From contig JAJDVB010000113.1 in NCBI GenBank assembly GCA_022826345.1, positions 1 to 42,424 of the forward strand: a DNA stretch of 42,424 nucleotides. Direction: 5' to 3'. This DNA is from Alphaproteobacteria bacterium. GTDB lineage: Bacteria; Pseudomonadota; Alphaproteobacteria; UBA828. This document shows positions 18,512 to 26,541 of the stretch, piece after piece. A program made the position numbers and the translations under genes. The notes beneath the pieces are model-generated. The model was not told where the DNA came from and ran no database searches. It was given only the letters and a program-made list of their open reading frames with translations. How positions within the stretch are numbered: position 1 is the first letter of the stretch; the number at the start of each line of letters is the position of its first letter.

Positions 18512-19954
18512 TTGGCTGGGTTTTCCCTTTTGGTGCTGTCGCGAGCCGCCCGCGGCCTCTCGGCGCGGCTGCTGGTGCTCACGATACTCTTCGTCCTTCT
18601 GGGCGAGGTCTTTATCTACGTTCCCTCGATCGCACGTCATCGCCTGGTCTTCCTCGAAGAGCGGATCGACGCCGCGCGGATCGCGGCGCTGGCGGTGGAG
18701 GCGTCGCCGGACGGGATGGTGACCGAGGAGCTTCGCCTCGCCCTGCTGGACCGTGCCGGGGTCTCGGCCGTCTCGATCAAGCGCCCCGGCACGCGCCTGC
18801 TGGTGCTCAGCGACGACATGCCGGTGACGATCGACGCGACCTTCGATTTGCGCGAGGAGACGCCGATGAGCCTGATTGGCGATGCGGCCGATGCGCTCCG
18901 TCATGGCGGCGAACGCACGATCCGGGTGATGGGCAACGCACCCGGCGATCCGTCCGACACGGTGGTGGACATCGTGCTGCCGGAAGCCCCGATGTTCGCG
19001 TCGATGCTCGACTACTCGGGGCGCATTCTATGGCTCTCGATCATTCTGGCCTTCGTCGTCGCGGGCCTGGTCTATCTCTCGCTGCACTGGCTCATGGTGC
19101 TGCCGCTCGGCCGCATGACCGACAGCCTGGTCTCGTTCCGTCGCGCGCCGGAGGACGCTGCCACCACCGTCAAGGTGAGCGGCAGGCGCGACGAGATCGG
19201 CCTGGCCCAGCGGGAGCTGCAAGTCATGCAGCGGCGTGTGCGCGGGGCGCTCCGTCAACGTGCGCGGCTCGCCGCCGTCGGCGCCGGAGTCGCCAAGATC
19301 AACCACGATCTCCGCAACATGCTGGCGACCGCCGCCGTCCTGACCGATCGGCTGGCGATGGCGCGCGATCCCGAAGTGCAGAAGCTGGCGCTGCCGCTGG
19401 TCGCCGCGATCGATCGGGCCATCACGCTCTGCACGCACACGCTGAGCTTTGCGACGGGCCGGCTGCCGGCGCCCCGGCGCGCGTCGTTCGCCCTGGCGCC
19501 GCTGGTCGATGAGGTGCAGGCGGCGCTCCCCATCGATGACGGCTCGATCGACTGGCGCAACGAGGTGCCGCAGGAACTGAGTGTGACTGCCGATCGTGAC
19601 CAACTCTATCGGGCCATCAGCAACCTGACCCAGAACGCGGTGCAGGCATTGGCTTGCCAGGATGGGGGCGGAACGGTGCGGGTCGGCGCGTGGCGCGACG
19701 CGGACGATACGGTCGTGGAGATCGCCGATACCGGTCCCGGCATTTCCGCCCCGGTGCGCGAGAAGCTGTTCGAGGCGTTTTCGGACGGCGGCCGCGACGA
19801 GGGCACCGGTCTCGGCCTCGCCATTGCCCGCGACCTCGTGCGCAATCACGGCGGCGACATCAGCCTCGAGCACTCCGACCCGACCGGTACCGTCTTCAGG
19901 CTGCGCTTGCCCGACACCCCCGATCAGGAAGCCGTCGAACCGCAGGACGAGTGA
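18512..19954 (+). CDS. Membrane sensor histidine kinase
   Basis: A 480-residue two-component sensor. A membrane helix near 13-35 (LSARLLVLTILFVLLGEVFI) is followed by a ~135-residue periplasmic sensor region, a second helix near 170-195 (ILWLSIILAFVVAGLVYLSL) and a HAMP-like linker. The H-box has His265 in KINHDLRNML, the N-box is NLTQNAVQAL, G1 is DTGPGISAPV and G2 is GTGLGLAIARDL. The start is TTG at 18512 or GTG at 18533; neither has a strong ribosome-binding site. No response regulator gene is adjacent, so its partner must be elsewhere. The signal is unknown. Confidence 0.92.
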   Translation: MAGFSLLVLSRAARGLSARLLVLTILFVLLGEVFIYVPSIARHRLVFLEERIDAARIAALAVEASPDGMVTEELRLALLDRAGVSAVSIKRPGTRLLVLSDDMPVTIDATFDLREETPMSLIGDAADALRHGGERTIRVMGNAPGDPSDTVVDIVLPEAPMFASMLDYSGRILWLSIILAFVVAGLVYLSLHWLMVLPLGRMTDSLVSFRRAPEDAATTVKVSGRRDEIGLAQRELQVMQRRVRGALRQRARLAAVGAGVAKINHDLRNMLATAAVLTDRLAMARDPEVQKLALPLVAAIDRAITLCTHTLSFATGRLPAPRRASFALAPLVDEVQAALPIDDGSIDWRNEVPQELSVTADRDQLYRAISNLTQNAVQALACQDGGGTVRVGAWRDADDTVVEIADTGPGISAPVREKLFEAFSDGGRDEGTGLGLAIARDLVRNHGGDISLEHSDPTGTVFRLRLPDTPDQEAVEPQDE

Positions 19955-19995
19955 TCGGGGGAAGGGCTCGAATTAGGGGGCCTTCCGACCCGATC
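19953..19995 (+). terminator. Hairpin after histidine kinase, possible terminator
   Basis: GATCGGG-GGAAGG (19953-19965) pairs with CCTTCC-GA-CCCGATC (19981-19995), a 13-bp stem with a small bulge, starting at the kinase stop codon. There is no T-run, so it is either a Rho-independent terminator of weak type or an mRNA-stabilising hairpin. Confidence 0.5.
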
Positions 19996-20143
19996 AGGTC
20001 AGGGCTGCCCGAACCACACCCACCTACACACCTTCGGTTCTAACCCATTGATACAGTGTTCCTTTTCCCTCCTATCCCGGTCGGGAAGCGCGGAACTGGT
20101 CCGCGGTTTCTCCCAGGGTGCAACGGAACGCGGTAGGAATTTC

Positions 20144-20221
20144 ATGGCAACGCTACGCCTCGACCAACGCCGTGTCGACAGGCTCAGACCCCGCAAGGTG
20201 TTGTTCGGCGCAGGTGTTTGA
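20144..20221 (+). pseudogene. 5' remnant of a phage-type tyrosine integrase
   Basis: ATG at 20144 opens a 25-residue frame starting MATLRLDQRRVDRLRPRK, which matches the N-terminus of tyrosine site-specific integrases whose next residues are normally a TxYDIRD...LKGFGVRV block. Here the frame changes after PRK to VLFGAGV and stops, so the arm-binding domain and the whole catalytic domain are missing. The identification rests on recall of the family N-terminus; the truncation is directly visible. Confidence 0.6.
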
Positions 20222-20302
20222 CGCCGATCGGCACTGCAACCTATCGAGAAAGCCAGATTTTAGGGGTTCAAAACTCGACGCTCTCTCTTGAGTAACAGAT
20301 GC

Positions 20303-20437
20303 CTAAGCAGTTGACGGCATTTGGTTTTGCGTTTGGTCGATTTGCGGTGCTGGGACGAGTTGGAGCCCGAGTTTGCGGGCTTGGCGGTCGAGATGAGCGA
20401 ACTTTCTGTTGGGGCGCCGCTTCGCCTGCCGAATACA
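20303..20437 (-). pseudogene. Possible transposase C-terminal fragment
   Basis: An open minus-strand stretch ending at TAG (20303-20305) reads RRPNRKFAHLDRQARKLGLQ then LVPAP. This basic pattern resembles the tails of some transposases, but I cannot name a family and no start or catalytic residues are present. Confidence 0.3.
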
Positions 20438-20563
20438 ACAGCCTCTAGACCGGGCCGGGGTAGCTCCCCGCGCTCAGGTGAATAGGCGGGGACCTCACGC
20501 TATCCGCGTGTCGTTGACACGGCCCGGCACCCCGCCGGGTCGCAAACCGACGCGGAGGGGATC

Positions 20564-20791
20564 ATGACTATCAGACATGTCGCCATTCTAGCGGTCGCGC
20601 TGACCGCTCTGTCGGCGTGCAAAGCCGTCACGCTGCAGAAAGCCAACGTGTCCCAACCCACGTTCGGCATTGAAGCCGACGACTGGGGCGTCCGTGAGAC
20701 GGACCAGCTTCGTCAAGACAGCTATCACGCACCGACACCGTCGACGCATCCGGTGGTTGGTGGCGGTCGATTTCTGCGCTGTCCGCCCTGA
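20564..20791 (+). CDS. Small lipoprotein, probably C-terminally truncated
   Basis: A 75-residue secreted lipoprotein. MTIRHVAILAVALTALSAC carries a lipobox (LSAC) with the lipidated Cys at 19. A GGAGGGG ribosome-binding site lies just ahead of the ATG. The mature part contains DDWGVRETDQLRQDSYHAPTP, a segment I associate with the N-terminal region of longer periplasmic proteins. After THPVV it turns into GGGRFLRCPP and stops. That ending and the remnant-rich surroundings suggest that the original 3' part was lost. Function unknown. Confidence 0.6.
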   Translation: MTIRHVAILAVALTALSACKAVTLQKANVSQPTFGIEADDWGVRETDQLRQDSYHAPTPSTHPVVGGGRFLRCPP

Positions 20792-21030
20792 GGTCGCACT
20801 CGATCTGCGCCGACAGATTTCTCATCTCGTCAGCCGCGCCGAGACGGCGGTTGAGATACCTTCCGAAGGTCTCGGAATCGTCGAAGATTCTGCGGCAATC
20901 GGCGAGCCCGTATCTTGAATCGCAAGCCCAACCGACTGAAAGTTGTACGGATTCTCTGAGGCCGAAAAATACTCTAGCATCACCTCACGTCGTGCTCCCT
21001 TAGCGGAGGGGGCGAGGGTCGGAAAGCGAC
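20792..21030. other. Non-coding spacer before TPR gene
   Basis: No gene is recognised. Short frames exist on both strands but none resembles a known protein or has convincing start signals. The promoter of the TPR gene is expected here. Confidence 0.4.
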
Positions 21031-22563
21031 ATGGCGCCGAACCAGAGCAGACGTTCGCGAGGGAAGGGTTCTCGGCCCACTGACGCACCGGGAGCGGCGC
21101 GGCAAGGCACCAGCGACGGCGGTCGTCGCGCGACGATGTCGGCGACCCGCATCCGCGAAGCGTTGCGCCGGGCCGCCCTCTATCGGCGGACCGGGCGGCT
21201 CGCAGATTCGCAGGCGCTCTATCGCGAGGTTCTCGCCGCGCGCCCCGATCACAGGGATGCGTTGAAGGCCTGCGCCGTGGTCTCGCTCCAACTCGACGAG
21301 CCCGGACAGGCGGTCGCGCTGTTGCGGCGCGCCGTCGCGCTCGACGATCGCGATTCGGACGCACACAACGATCTTGGCAACGCGCTCCAGGTAGCCGGTC
21401 ATATCGACGGAGCGATCGCCGCATATCGCCGCGCGATCGAGATCGATCCGGCCAAAGCGGAGACGCATTTCAACCTCGGTCACGCGCTGCGCGGGAAGGG
21501 TGATCTGGATGGCGCCGCCGCGGCCTATGACCGTGCAGCCGAGCTTCGCCCCGATCATGCCGGTACCATGCTTCAGATCGGCCTGGTCGATCACGCGAAG
21601 GGAGACCTCGACCGGGCCGAGCGCGCGTTCCACCGGGCGATCGCGATCGATCCCGAAAATGCGGAGGCGCACTTCGCCCTCGGGAACGCGCTTTACGCGA
21701 GTGGCAGTCTCGACAATGCTCTGAGAGCCTATCAGCGGGCGGCGGCGCTCAAGGTCGATGTTCTCGATGCCTCGTTCGAGGTGGGCAAGCCGCGCCATGT
21801 CCACGCGCATTTCGATCGGAAGGATCCGCGGGCTGCGCTCGAGGCCTGCGATGCGTTTTTGGCCCGCCGTCCAGGCCAAAGCGGTGCGCTTGCCATGAAG
21901 GCGGTCGCCCTATGGGAGCTGGGGGAGCACGCCGCGGCGCGAGAGCTGCTCGGCTTCGATGACTTGATTCGGCGCGTGCGTTGCTCGTCGCCCGCCGGTT
22001 TTGCGGACATGACCGCGTTCAATGAGGCCTTGGCCGCCCATATCCGCGGCCACCCGACCTTGCAGGAGGCGCCCGAGAGCTACTCGATGGAGCGGGGCAA
22101 GAGCACGGGAGAGTTGTTCCCGGGCCGCGGGCCCGCGATCGCGACATTTCAGAAGATGATCGAACGCGCTGTGGACGACTATCGAGAGACGCTGCCGCGG
22201 GGCTCTGATCATCCGTTTGTGGCCGATGTTCCGCGCCAAACAAGAACCACGGCGTGGGGGGTGATCCTCGATGCGGGCGCATATCAGGTTCCCCATATCC
22301 ATCCATCGGCTTGGCTGAGCGGGGTCTACTATGTGCATCTGCCCAGGGCCGTCGACGAGGACGATGCCGCCCATGCCGGGTGGATCGAGTTCGGGCGGCC
22401 CTATTGGGACTTCCAGATCCGAGCGGAGCCCGAGACCAGGCTTGTCAAGCCCGAGGAAGGGCTGATGCTCCTGTTCCCCTCCTATACGTTTCATCGCACG
22501 CTTCCGTTCAAAGGCGACGACGAGCGTATCAGCATCGCCTTCGACGTGTTGCGCCGGGAGTGA
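21031..22563 (+). CDS. TPR-repeat protein with putative 2OG-Fe(II) oxygenase domain
   Basis: 510 residues. A basic N-terminus (1-35) precedes about six tetratricopeptide repeats (about 45-300; units such as DAHNDLGNALQVAGHIDGAI and ETHFNLGHALRGKGDLDGAA). The C-terminal domain (about 340-505) resembles the putative 2OG-Fe(II) oxygenase family (TIGR02466 type): QVPHIHPSAWLSGVYYV with His422 and His424, then FPSYTFHRTLPF with His488 and DDERIS with Arg499, plausible iron and 2-oxoglutarate ligands. A protein hydroxylase that recruits a partner through its TPRs is a reasonable inference; the substrate is unknown. ATG 21136 is a shorter alternative start. Convergent with the polyamine transporter operon. 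Confidence 0.85.
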   Translation: MAPNQSRRSRGKGSRPTDAPGAARQGTSDGGRRATMSATRIREALRRAALYRRTGRLADSQALYREVLAARPDHRDALKACAVVSLQLDEPGQAVALLRRAVALDDRDSDAHNDLGNALQVAGHIDGAIAAYRRAIEIDPAKAETHFNLGHALRGKGDLDGAAAAYDRAAELRPDHAGTMLQIGLVDHAKGDLDRAERAFHRAIAIDPENAEAHFALGNALYASGSLDNALRAYQRAAALKVDVLDASFEVGKPRHVHAHFDRKDPRAALEACDAFLARRPGQSGALAMKAVALWELGEHAAARELLGFDDLIRRVRCSSPAGFADMTAFNEALAAHIRGHPTLQEAPESYSMERGKSTGELFPGRGPAIATFQKMIERAVDDYRETLPRGSDHPFVADVPRQTRTTAWGVILDAGAYQVPHIHPSAWLSGVYYVHLPRAVDEDDAAHAGWIEFGRPYWDFQIRAEPETRLVKPEEGLMLLFPSYTFHRTLPFKGDDERISIAFDVLRRE

Positions 22564-22577
22564 GCGCTCGGCGCTCA
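22561..22577. terminator. Bidirectional hairpin formed by two converging stop codons
   Basis: TGAGCGC-TCG-GCGCTCA is a perfect 7-bp inverted repeat with a 3-base loop. Its two outer triplets are the stop codons of the TPR gene (plus) and the polyamine permease (minus). There is no T-run, so termination would need Rho or would be weak. Confidence 0.45.
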
Positions 22578-23450
22578 GCCGCGATCCAGCTTCGCGAAGA
22601 GGAGCCAGAAGAAGGCGCCGAGGATCGGCAGCGTCACGGCCAGAATGATCGTGGACAGCGAGAATATGATCGGCACCTGCGACTGGTGCGAGGCCGTCAT
22701 GGTCCAGTTGTAGATCGGCATCGTCGTCTCCGATCCGCGCAGGAAAATCGAGCGCAGAAGCTCGTTGAAGGAGAGCAGGAAGCCGAAGATGCCGGCGCCG
22801 ACGATGCCGGGGCGCAGGATCGGGAACTCGATGTCCCAGAAGCGGCGCCAGCCGGTGGCGCCCAGGTCCTGCGCGGCCTCCAGCAGCCGGTGGTCGAAGC
22901 GGGTCGCGATGATCAGCACGAGCAGCAGCGAGAAGGGCAGCGACCACACTAGGTGGCCCACAAAGATCGACCAGAGCCCGAGTCGAAGATCGAGGAAGGA
23001 GCGGATCGAGATGAAGAGCGCCGCCCCCATGGTGAGCCCCGGCACGAAGAGGGGAATAAGGGCGACCAGAATCACGCCGCCCGGCTTGCGCATCCGGGGC
23101 ATGGCGCGGCCCACGGCGGTCGCCACGATCATGCAGACGATGCCGACGACCACACCCATGGCGACGCTCTCGTAGAGCGGCTCGCCCCACTTGTTGAAGG
23201 CGAAGAAGAGCTCGTCGTAATGCTCCATGGTGAGCGGATAGGGAATGCCCGAGAGCGGCCGGCCGCTGAACGACATCACCGCGAGCCAGACCAGCGGAAT
23301 GTACATCAGCAGGATAACGACCAGCCCGAGCCACTTGGCGATCGAGGTCCAGAGCCGCCACGCCGAGAGCCTGCGCCAGAAGAGCGCGCCGCCGTGGCCG
23401 ATCTGGTCGTCGATGGTCGCCGCCATCCTGTGCTGTGCCCGGTCGCTCAT
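22575..23450 (-). CDS. Polyamine-type ABC importer permease, PotC-like
   Basis: A 291-residue inner-membrane subunit with six helices. The first is LGLVVILLMYIPLVWLAVMSF. The PotC-type segment YPLTMEHYDELF follows it, and the EAA loop reads LEAAQDLGATGWRRFWDIEF. Relatives import spermidine or putrescine. It begins 4 bp after the stop of the PotB-like gene. No PotA-type ATPase follows; the next gene is convergent. Confidence 0.92.
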   Translation of the reverse strand: MSDRAQHRMAATIDDQIGHGGALFWRRLSAWRLWTSIAKWLGLVVILLMYIPLVWLAVMSFSGRPLSGIPYPLTMEHYDELFFAFNKWGEPLYESVAMGVVVGIVCMIVATAVGRAMPRMRKPGGVILVALIPLFVPGLTMGAALFISIRSFLDLRLGLWSIFVGHLVWSLPFSLLLVLIIATRFDHRLLEAAQDLGATGWRRFWDIEFPILRPGIVGAGIFGFLLSFNELLRSIFLRGSETTMPIYNWTMTASHQSQVPIIFSLSTIILAVTLPILGAFFWLLFAKLDRG

Positions 23451-23454
23451 CGCC

Positions 23455-24375
23455 TCACCGCCGCAACGTCTGGAAGACGTCGCCGATGGAGCCCAGGCGC
23501 CGCGTCGCCAGGATCAGCAGGGTCAGCAACAGCGCCAGCACGATGATGACGAAGACCGAAAGCGCGGCCGCGGTTGGGTATTTCAGATTCCGAATTGCGG
23601 CTTCCACCGATGGCCCGAGCAAGTTCACGAAGCCGCCGCCCAGCATCTCGGGCTCCACCCAGGTCGCCATGAGCGGCACCATGGTGAAGACGGCGCCGGC
23701 GACGATGCCCGGCAGCGAGAGCGGCAGGATGATGTAGAAGAGCGTGTGCAGCTTGCTCGCGCCGAGGTCGCGGCTCGCCTCCAGGTAGTGGTCATCGATG
23801 AGGCTCACGACCAGGAAGATGGGGAACACCATCGTCGGGAAATAGGGTGCGAGCATCCCGAAGTGGACGGCGAACTCCGAGAACAGCATCCACTCCATGG
23901 GCTCGCTGATGATGCCGAGCTCCATGAGGACGGTGTTGATGATGCCGTTCTTGCCCAGGATGGCGCGCCAGATGATCGTGCGCGAGGATGGGTCGAGGAA
24001 GAACGGGATGGTGAGCAGCGTGATGATGACCGCCTTGGTTATCTTCGACTTGCAGGTCTTGGCGAGCCAGAGCGCGAAGGGGAAGGCGATCAGGAACTCG
24101 ACCACCGTCATCACGAGCACGACGCGAAGCGTGCGCACCGCCGCGATCCAGCGGCCGGAATCGATCAGCGAATTCCAGGTCTTGAACCCGGCGTCGTAGG
24201 ACACCTGGTAGTTCTTCATCTCGAAGAACGAGTGGGCGACCATGACGAGCAGCGGCAGGATGACGATAACCACCCATGCGGCGACGAACACCGGCACCAC
24301 CCAGTTGCCCGAGAACATCCGGGTGTAGCCGACGCGGAGGTCGTTGACGAAGCCGCTTCCCGCCGAGTCAGACAT
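23455..24375 (-). CDS. Polyamine-type ABC importer permease, PotB-like
   Basis: A 306-residue membrane subunit paired with the PotC-like protein. The first helix is WVVPVFVAAWVVIVILPLLV, and the EAA loop is LEASRDLGASKLHTLFYIIL. The periplasmic segment between helices 1 and 2 is short, as in PotB. It is separated from the upstream binding-protein gene by an 89-bp spacer that contains a strong hairpin, which probably lowers permease expression relative to the receptor. Confidence 0.92.
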   Translation of the reverse strand: MSDSAGSGFVNDLRVGYTRMFSGNWVVPVFVAAWVVIVILPLLVMVAHSFFEMKNYQVSYDAGFKTWNSLIDSGRWIAAVRTLRVVLVMTVVEFLIAFPFALWLAKTCKSKITKAVIITLLTIPFFLDPSSRTIIWRAILGKNGIINTVLMELGIISEPMEWMLFSEFAVHFGMLAPYFPTMVFPIFLVVSLIDDHYLEASRDLGASKLHTLFYIILPLSLPGIVAGAVFTMVPLMATWVEPEMLGGGFVNLLGPSVEAAIRNLKYPTAAALSVFVIIVLALLLTLLILATRRLGSIGDVFQTLRR

Positions 24376-24394
24376 CGATCGCCGACAAAGAAAG

Positions 24395-24440
24395 AGCCCC
24401 GGCGCGCCGTGCGAAGATGTTCGCGGGGCGCACCGGGGCT
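24395..24440 (-). terminator. Intercistronic hairpin between binding protein and permeases
   Basis: Arms at 24395-24407 and 24428-24440 form a 13-bp GC-rich stem with one G-U pair on the minus-strand transcript, followed by TCTTTCTTTG. This looks like a partial terminator or attenuator. Such structures commonly make an abundant binding-protein mRNA and fewer permease transcripts. Confidence 0.75.
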
Positions 24441-24464
24441 GTCGTCACATCGCGGATGGCGCGG

Positions 24465-25658
24465 TCATGCGTTCAGGAACCGCTGCCACTCCTCTTCCAT
24501 GACATCGGAGTTCGGTGCCGCCGGCTTGCCGAAGAACGGCTTCTCGAACTTCTTGTTGACCTTGACCTCGGTCCACTTGAGTTCGTCGACCTGCTCCTGC
24601 GGCCAGCCGTTCTCCTCCGCGAACTTGACGCCGAGGTCCATGTTGGGCCCGGCGTAGCCACGCTGGATCGCCTGGTAAGCGCGGTACTCGCCGGTCATGT
24701 AATAGTTGAGCACCTTGTAGATGTTGTCGACGTTGTCGCGTTCGCCGGCCTTGGTGTGCATGTAGGCGCCGTGGCCCCACTTGTAATAGCCCTCGACCGT
24801 GAAGGCGTAGATCACCGTGCCGGGGCCGAGGATGTTGTTGGCCTCCTTGGTCGCCGGCTCCCAGCAGTTGATCAGGTCGATTTCGCGGTTGCTGAGGAGC
24901 TGCACCTGTTCCTCGAAGGCCGCGTGGAGCGAGCGAAACTGCCCTGCGCGCTTGCGATCGGCCGCGAAGTCCGCGACCACGCGGGCCTCCTCGCCGGTCA
25001 TGTTGGCGACGTCTTCGATCTCGGCCCGGCCGTTAGCCTTGAGGTAGAGGCCGACCTCGGGGCTCGACAGTAGCCAGCTGCGGTCGAGCGAGACGCGGCC
25101 CTTGGTGTCCTCGTCCTCGAACATCTTGCTCCAGGGGATCTCGTCGAGACCCTCAGGGTTGGCGCCGATGGCCTCGGGGAAGTAGCCGAAGCTGTCCGCA
25201 TTACCGATGACGGGCACGCCGTACTGGTTGCCGTCATTGTCCTGCAGCAGATCGGTGCGCTTCCAATCGTTGGAGGTCCGCCCCCAAAGCTCGAGGTTCG
25301 GGTGATCCTCGATGACGGTGGCGTAGTAGCCCTGGGGACCCAGGATGTCCTCGGTGCCGCCGTCAAAGATGAAGATGTCGTGAGTCTCGCCGAGATCGTT
25401 GGAGATCACGTCCCGCATGTAGGTGCCGATGTCGGCGTTGGTCCCAGTGAATTCCATCGTGATGCCGATGGCCTTCTCCATGATGGACCAGTCCTTGAGC
25501 TGCGACGTGGTGACGCCGTAGCCCTTGACCGTCGTCGATGCCGCCTGCGCCACGCGCGTCGTGGCGAGCGATCCGGCGGCTGCCAGAGTCGCGGCAGCCG
25601 CCGTGCCCTTAAGCACGTCCCGGCGTGATATGTCCGGTTTACCCCACTTTTCGCTCAT
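24465..25658 (-). CDS. Tat-exported polyamine-type solute-binding protein, PotD-like
   Basis: A 397-residue periplasmic receptor. The N-terminus has a twin-arginine signal (ISRRDVLKGTAAAATLAAAG). The body contains VKGYGVTTSQLKDWSIMEKA, LINCWEPATKEANNILGPGT and NVDNIYKVLNYYMTGEYRAY, which fit the spermidine/putrescine-binding (PotD/PotF) type. It is the first gene of a minus-strand operon with the two permeases. Ligand preference (spermidine, putrescine or another amine) cannot be decided from the sequence. Confidence 0.9.
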   Translation of the reverse strand: MSEKWGKPDISRRDVLKGTAAAATLAAAGSLATTRVAQAASTTVKGYGVTTSQLKDWSIMEKAIGITMEFTGTNADIGTYMRDVISNDLGETHDIFIFDGGTEDILGPQGYYATVIEDHPNLELWGRTSNDWKRTDLLQDNDGNQYGVPVIGNADSFGYFPEAIGANPEGLDEIPWSKMFEDEDTKGRVSLDRSWLLSSPEVGLYLKANGRAEIEDVANMTGEEARVVADFAADRKRAGQFRSLHAAFEEQVQLLSNREIDLINCWEPATKEANNILGPGTVIYAFTVEGYYKWGHGAYMHTKAGERDNVDNIYKVLNYYMTGEYRAYQAIQRGYAGPNMDLGVKFAEENGWPQEQVDELKWTEVKVNKKFEKPFFGKPAAPNSDVMEEEWQRFLNA

Positions 25659-25877
25659 GCTGAGCCTCCCACTCCTTCAGAAATCCATGTCTCGGCGTTC
25701 CGAGCCGGCGCTGCCCGCTACGGTCCCCGGCTCGGTTCCCATGACAACTCCGAGCCGTACTATACACTGATGGAGCGCCGCAATTCCATGGCCGACCAAT
25801 GAGATCGTTGCGCCGCACGGGGCTGCGGTGCGCGCGGGCGGGTGGTGCCTCTCCTCTGAAACGGCCCCGCAGCCGGG
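25659..25877. other. Upstream region of polyamine operon
   Basis: A 219-bp spacer ahead of the minus-strand transporter. The GAGGCTCAGC stretch just before the start holds the ribosome-binding site. A TATAGT hexamer on the minus strand near 25758-25763 could be a -10 element, but no well-spaced -35 is evident. No gene is seen. Confidence 0.35.
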
Positions 25878-26066
25878 TCATTGGACTTCCCCGGACTGCG
25901 GTGCGTCAGTCGGGTCATAAGCGAGACTTGGTAAGAGCCACGCCTCGGTCTCCTCTAGAGTGGCCCCCTTGCGCCTTGCATAGTCCGTGACCTGATCGCG
26001 GCCGAGCTTGCCGACCCCGAAATAGCTGCTCTCCGGGTGGCTGAAGTAGAGGCCGCCGACAGCATG
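25878..26066 (-). pseudogene. metH: 3' fragment of cobalamin-dependent methionine synthase (metH)
   Basis: The minus strand encodes [40 protein letters not shown] and [20 protein letters not shown], then TGA at 25878-25880. This is the C-terminal end of the AdoMet-binding reactivation domain of MetH, with its hallmark YFSHP and DQVxDYAxRKG motifs. Only about 60 codons remain, with no start. Upstream of the fragment the sequence switches abruptly, in another frame, to a ribbon-helix-helix-like gene. It is either the tail of a deleted metH or a fragment captured by an element. Confidence 0.85.
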
Positions 26067-26269
26067 CTCTCGGCCAGACGGTCCACCCGGTCGAGCAGCC
26101 GGCGCTGTTCCGCCCCGCTCAGCGCCAGAGCCGGTGAGTCCATCTGCGCGGGATCGAGCTCGACGCTCAGCCCGGTCGAGACCGACATGCCGAGTGCGGC
26201 TGCGCGTTCCCTGATCTCAGCCCTCTCGGCCCGGCTGCAGCGCAGCGTGCGGCGCACCACGCGCGCCAT
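25955..26269 (-). pseudogene. Small RHH/mobilisation-like protein, 3' end replaced by metH fragment
   Basis: ATG at 26269 starts [20 protein letters not shown] then [11 protein letters not shown], a pattern like small DNA-binding proteins of mobilisation or antitoxin loci, followed by [20 protein letters not shown]. At about 26065 the frame runs out of its own sequence and reads through the metH fragment in the wrong frame, giving a 104-residue chimera. It starts 3 bp after the stop of the next upstream gene. The mobilisation link is a guess from the sequence type. Confidence 0.5.
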
Positions 26270-26272
26270 CGC

Positions 26273-26443
26273 TCAGGGCTGCGGCACGGGGCCGCCCTCC
26301 GGATCGGCGCTGCCGGAGACCGCCCGCCAGCATTCGGCGGCGTCCGCATCGGTCAGCCGGTCGAGCTCAGCCTCCCGGTCGAGCCACGCGTCGACGGCAT
26401 TGCCGAGCGCCTTCCGGCGCTCCTCCAGCCCCATGTAGGCCAT
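26273..26443 (-). pseudogene. Small conserved-looking protein, 5' part uncertain
   Basis: An acidic/helical minus-strand segment MAYMGLEERRKALGNAVDAW, then LDREAELDRLTDADAAECWR, ends at 26273, 3 bp ahead of the RHH-like start, as in a two-gene operon. Upstream of residue 1 the frame continues as RELLLLAKLEQQR but soon runs into sequence bordering the gamma-glutamyltransferase stop, so its original start seems lost. Not recognised. Confidence 0.4.
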
Positions 26444-26541
26444 CCGCTGCTGCTCGAGCTTGGCAAGCAGCAGAAGCTCGCGTACCGCACTGCGTGCGAG
26501 TCGAGAGACTGTGCGGCAAGTGGATGCAGTCGGATGGCGCT

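Larger units (their letters stand above)
19996..20563. other. Gene-poor scar region with mobile-element remnants
   Basis: About 570 bp without an intact gene and with lower GC than its surroundings. It holds the truncated integrase start (20144-20221), a possible transposase C-terminal tail on the minus strand (20303-20437) and a TTGACA hexamer at 20514-20519 upstream of the lipoprotein gene, with no obvious -10 partner. The pattern suggests decay after insertion and deletion of an element. Confidence 0.6.

Noticed and set aside
20822..20974. Minus-strand peptide starting MLEYFSASENPYNFQ near 20974
   Set aside because: About 51 residues with a weak ribosome-binding site and no recognised similarity; not enough to call a gene.
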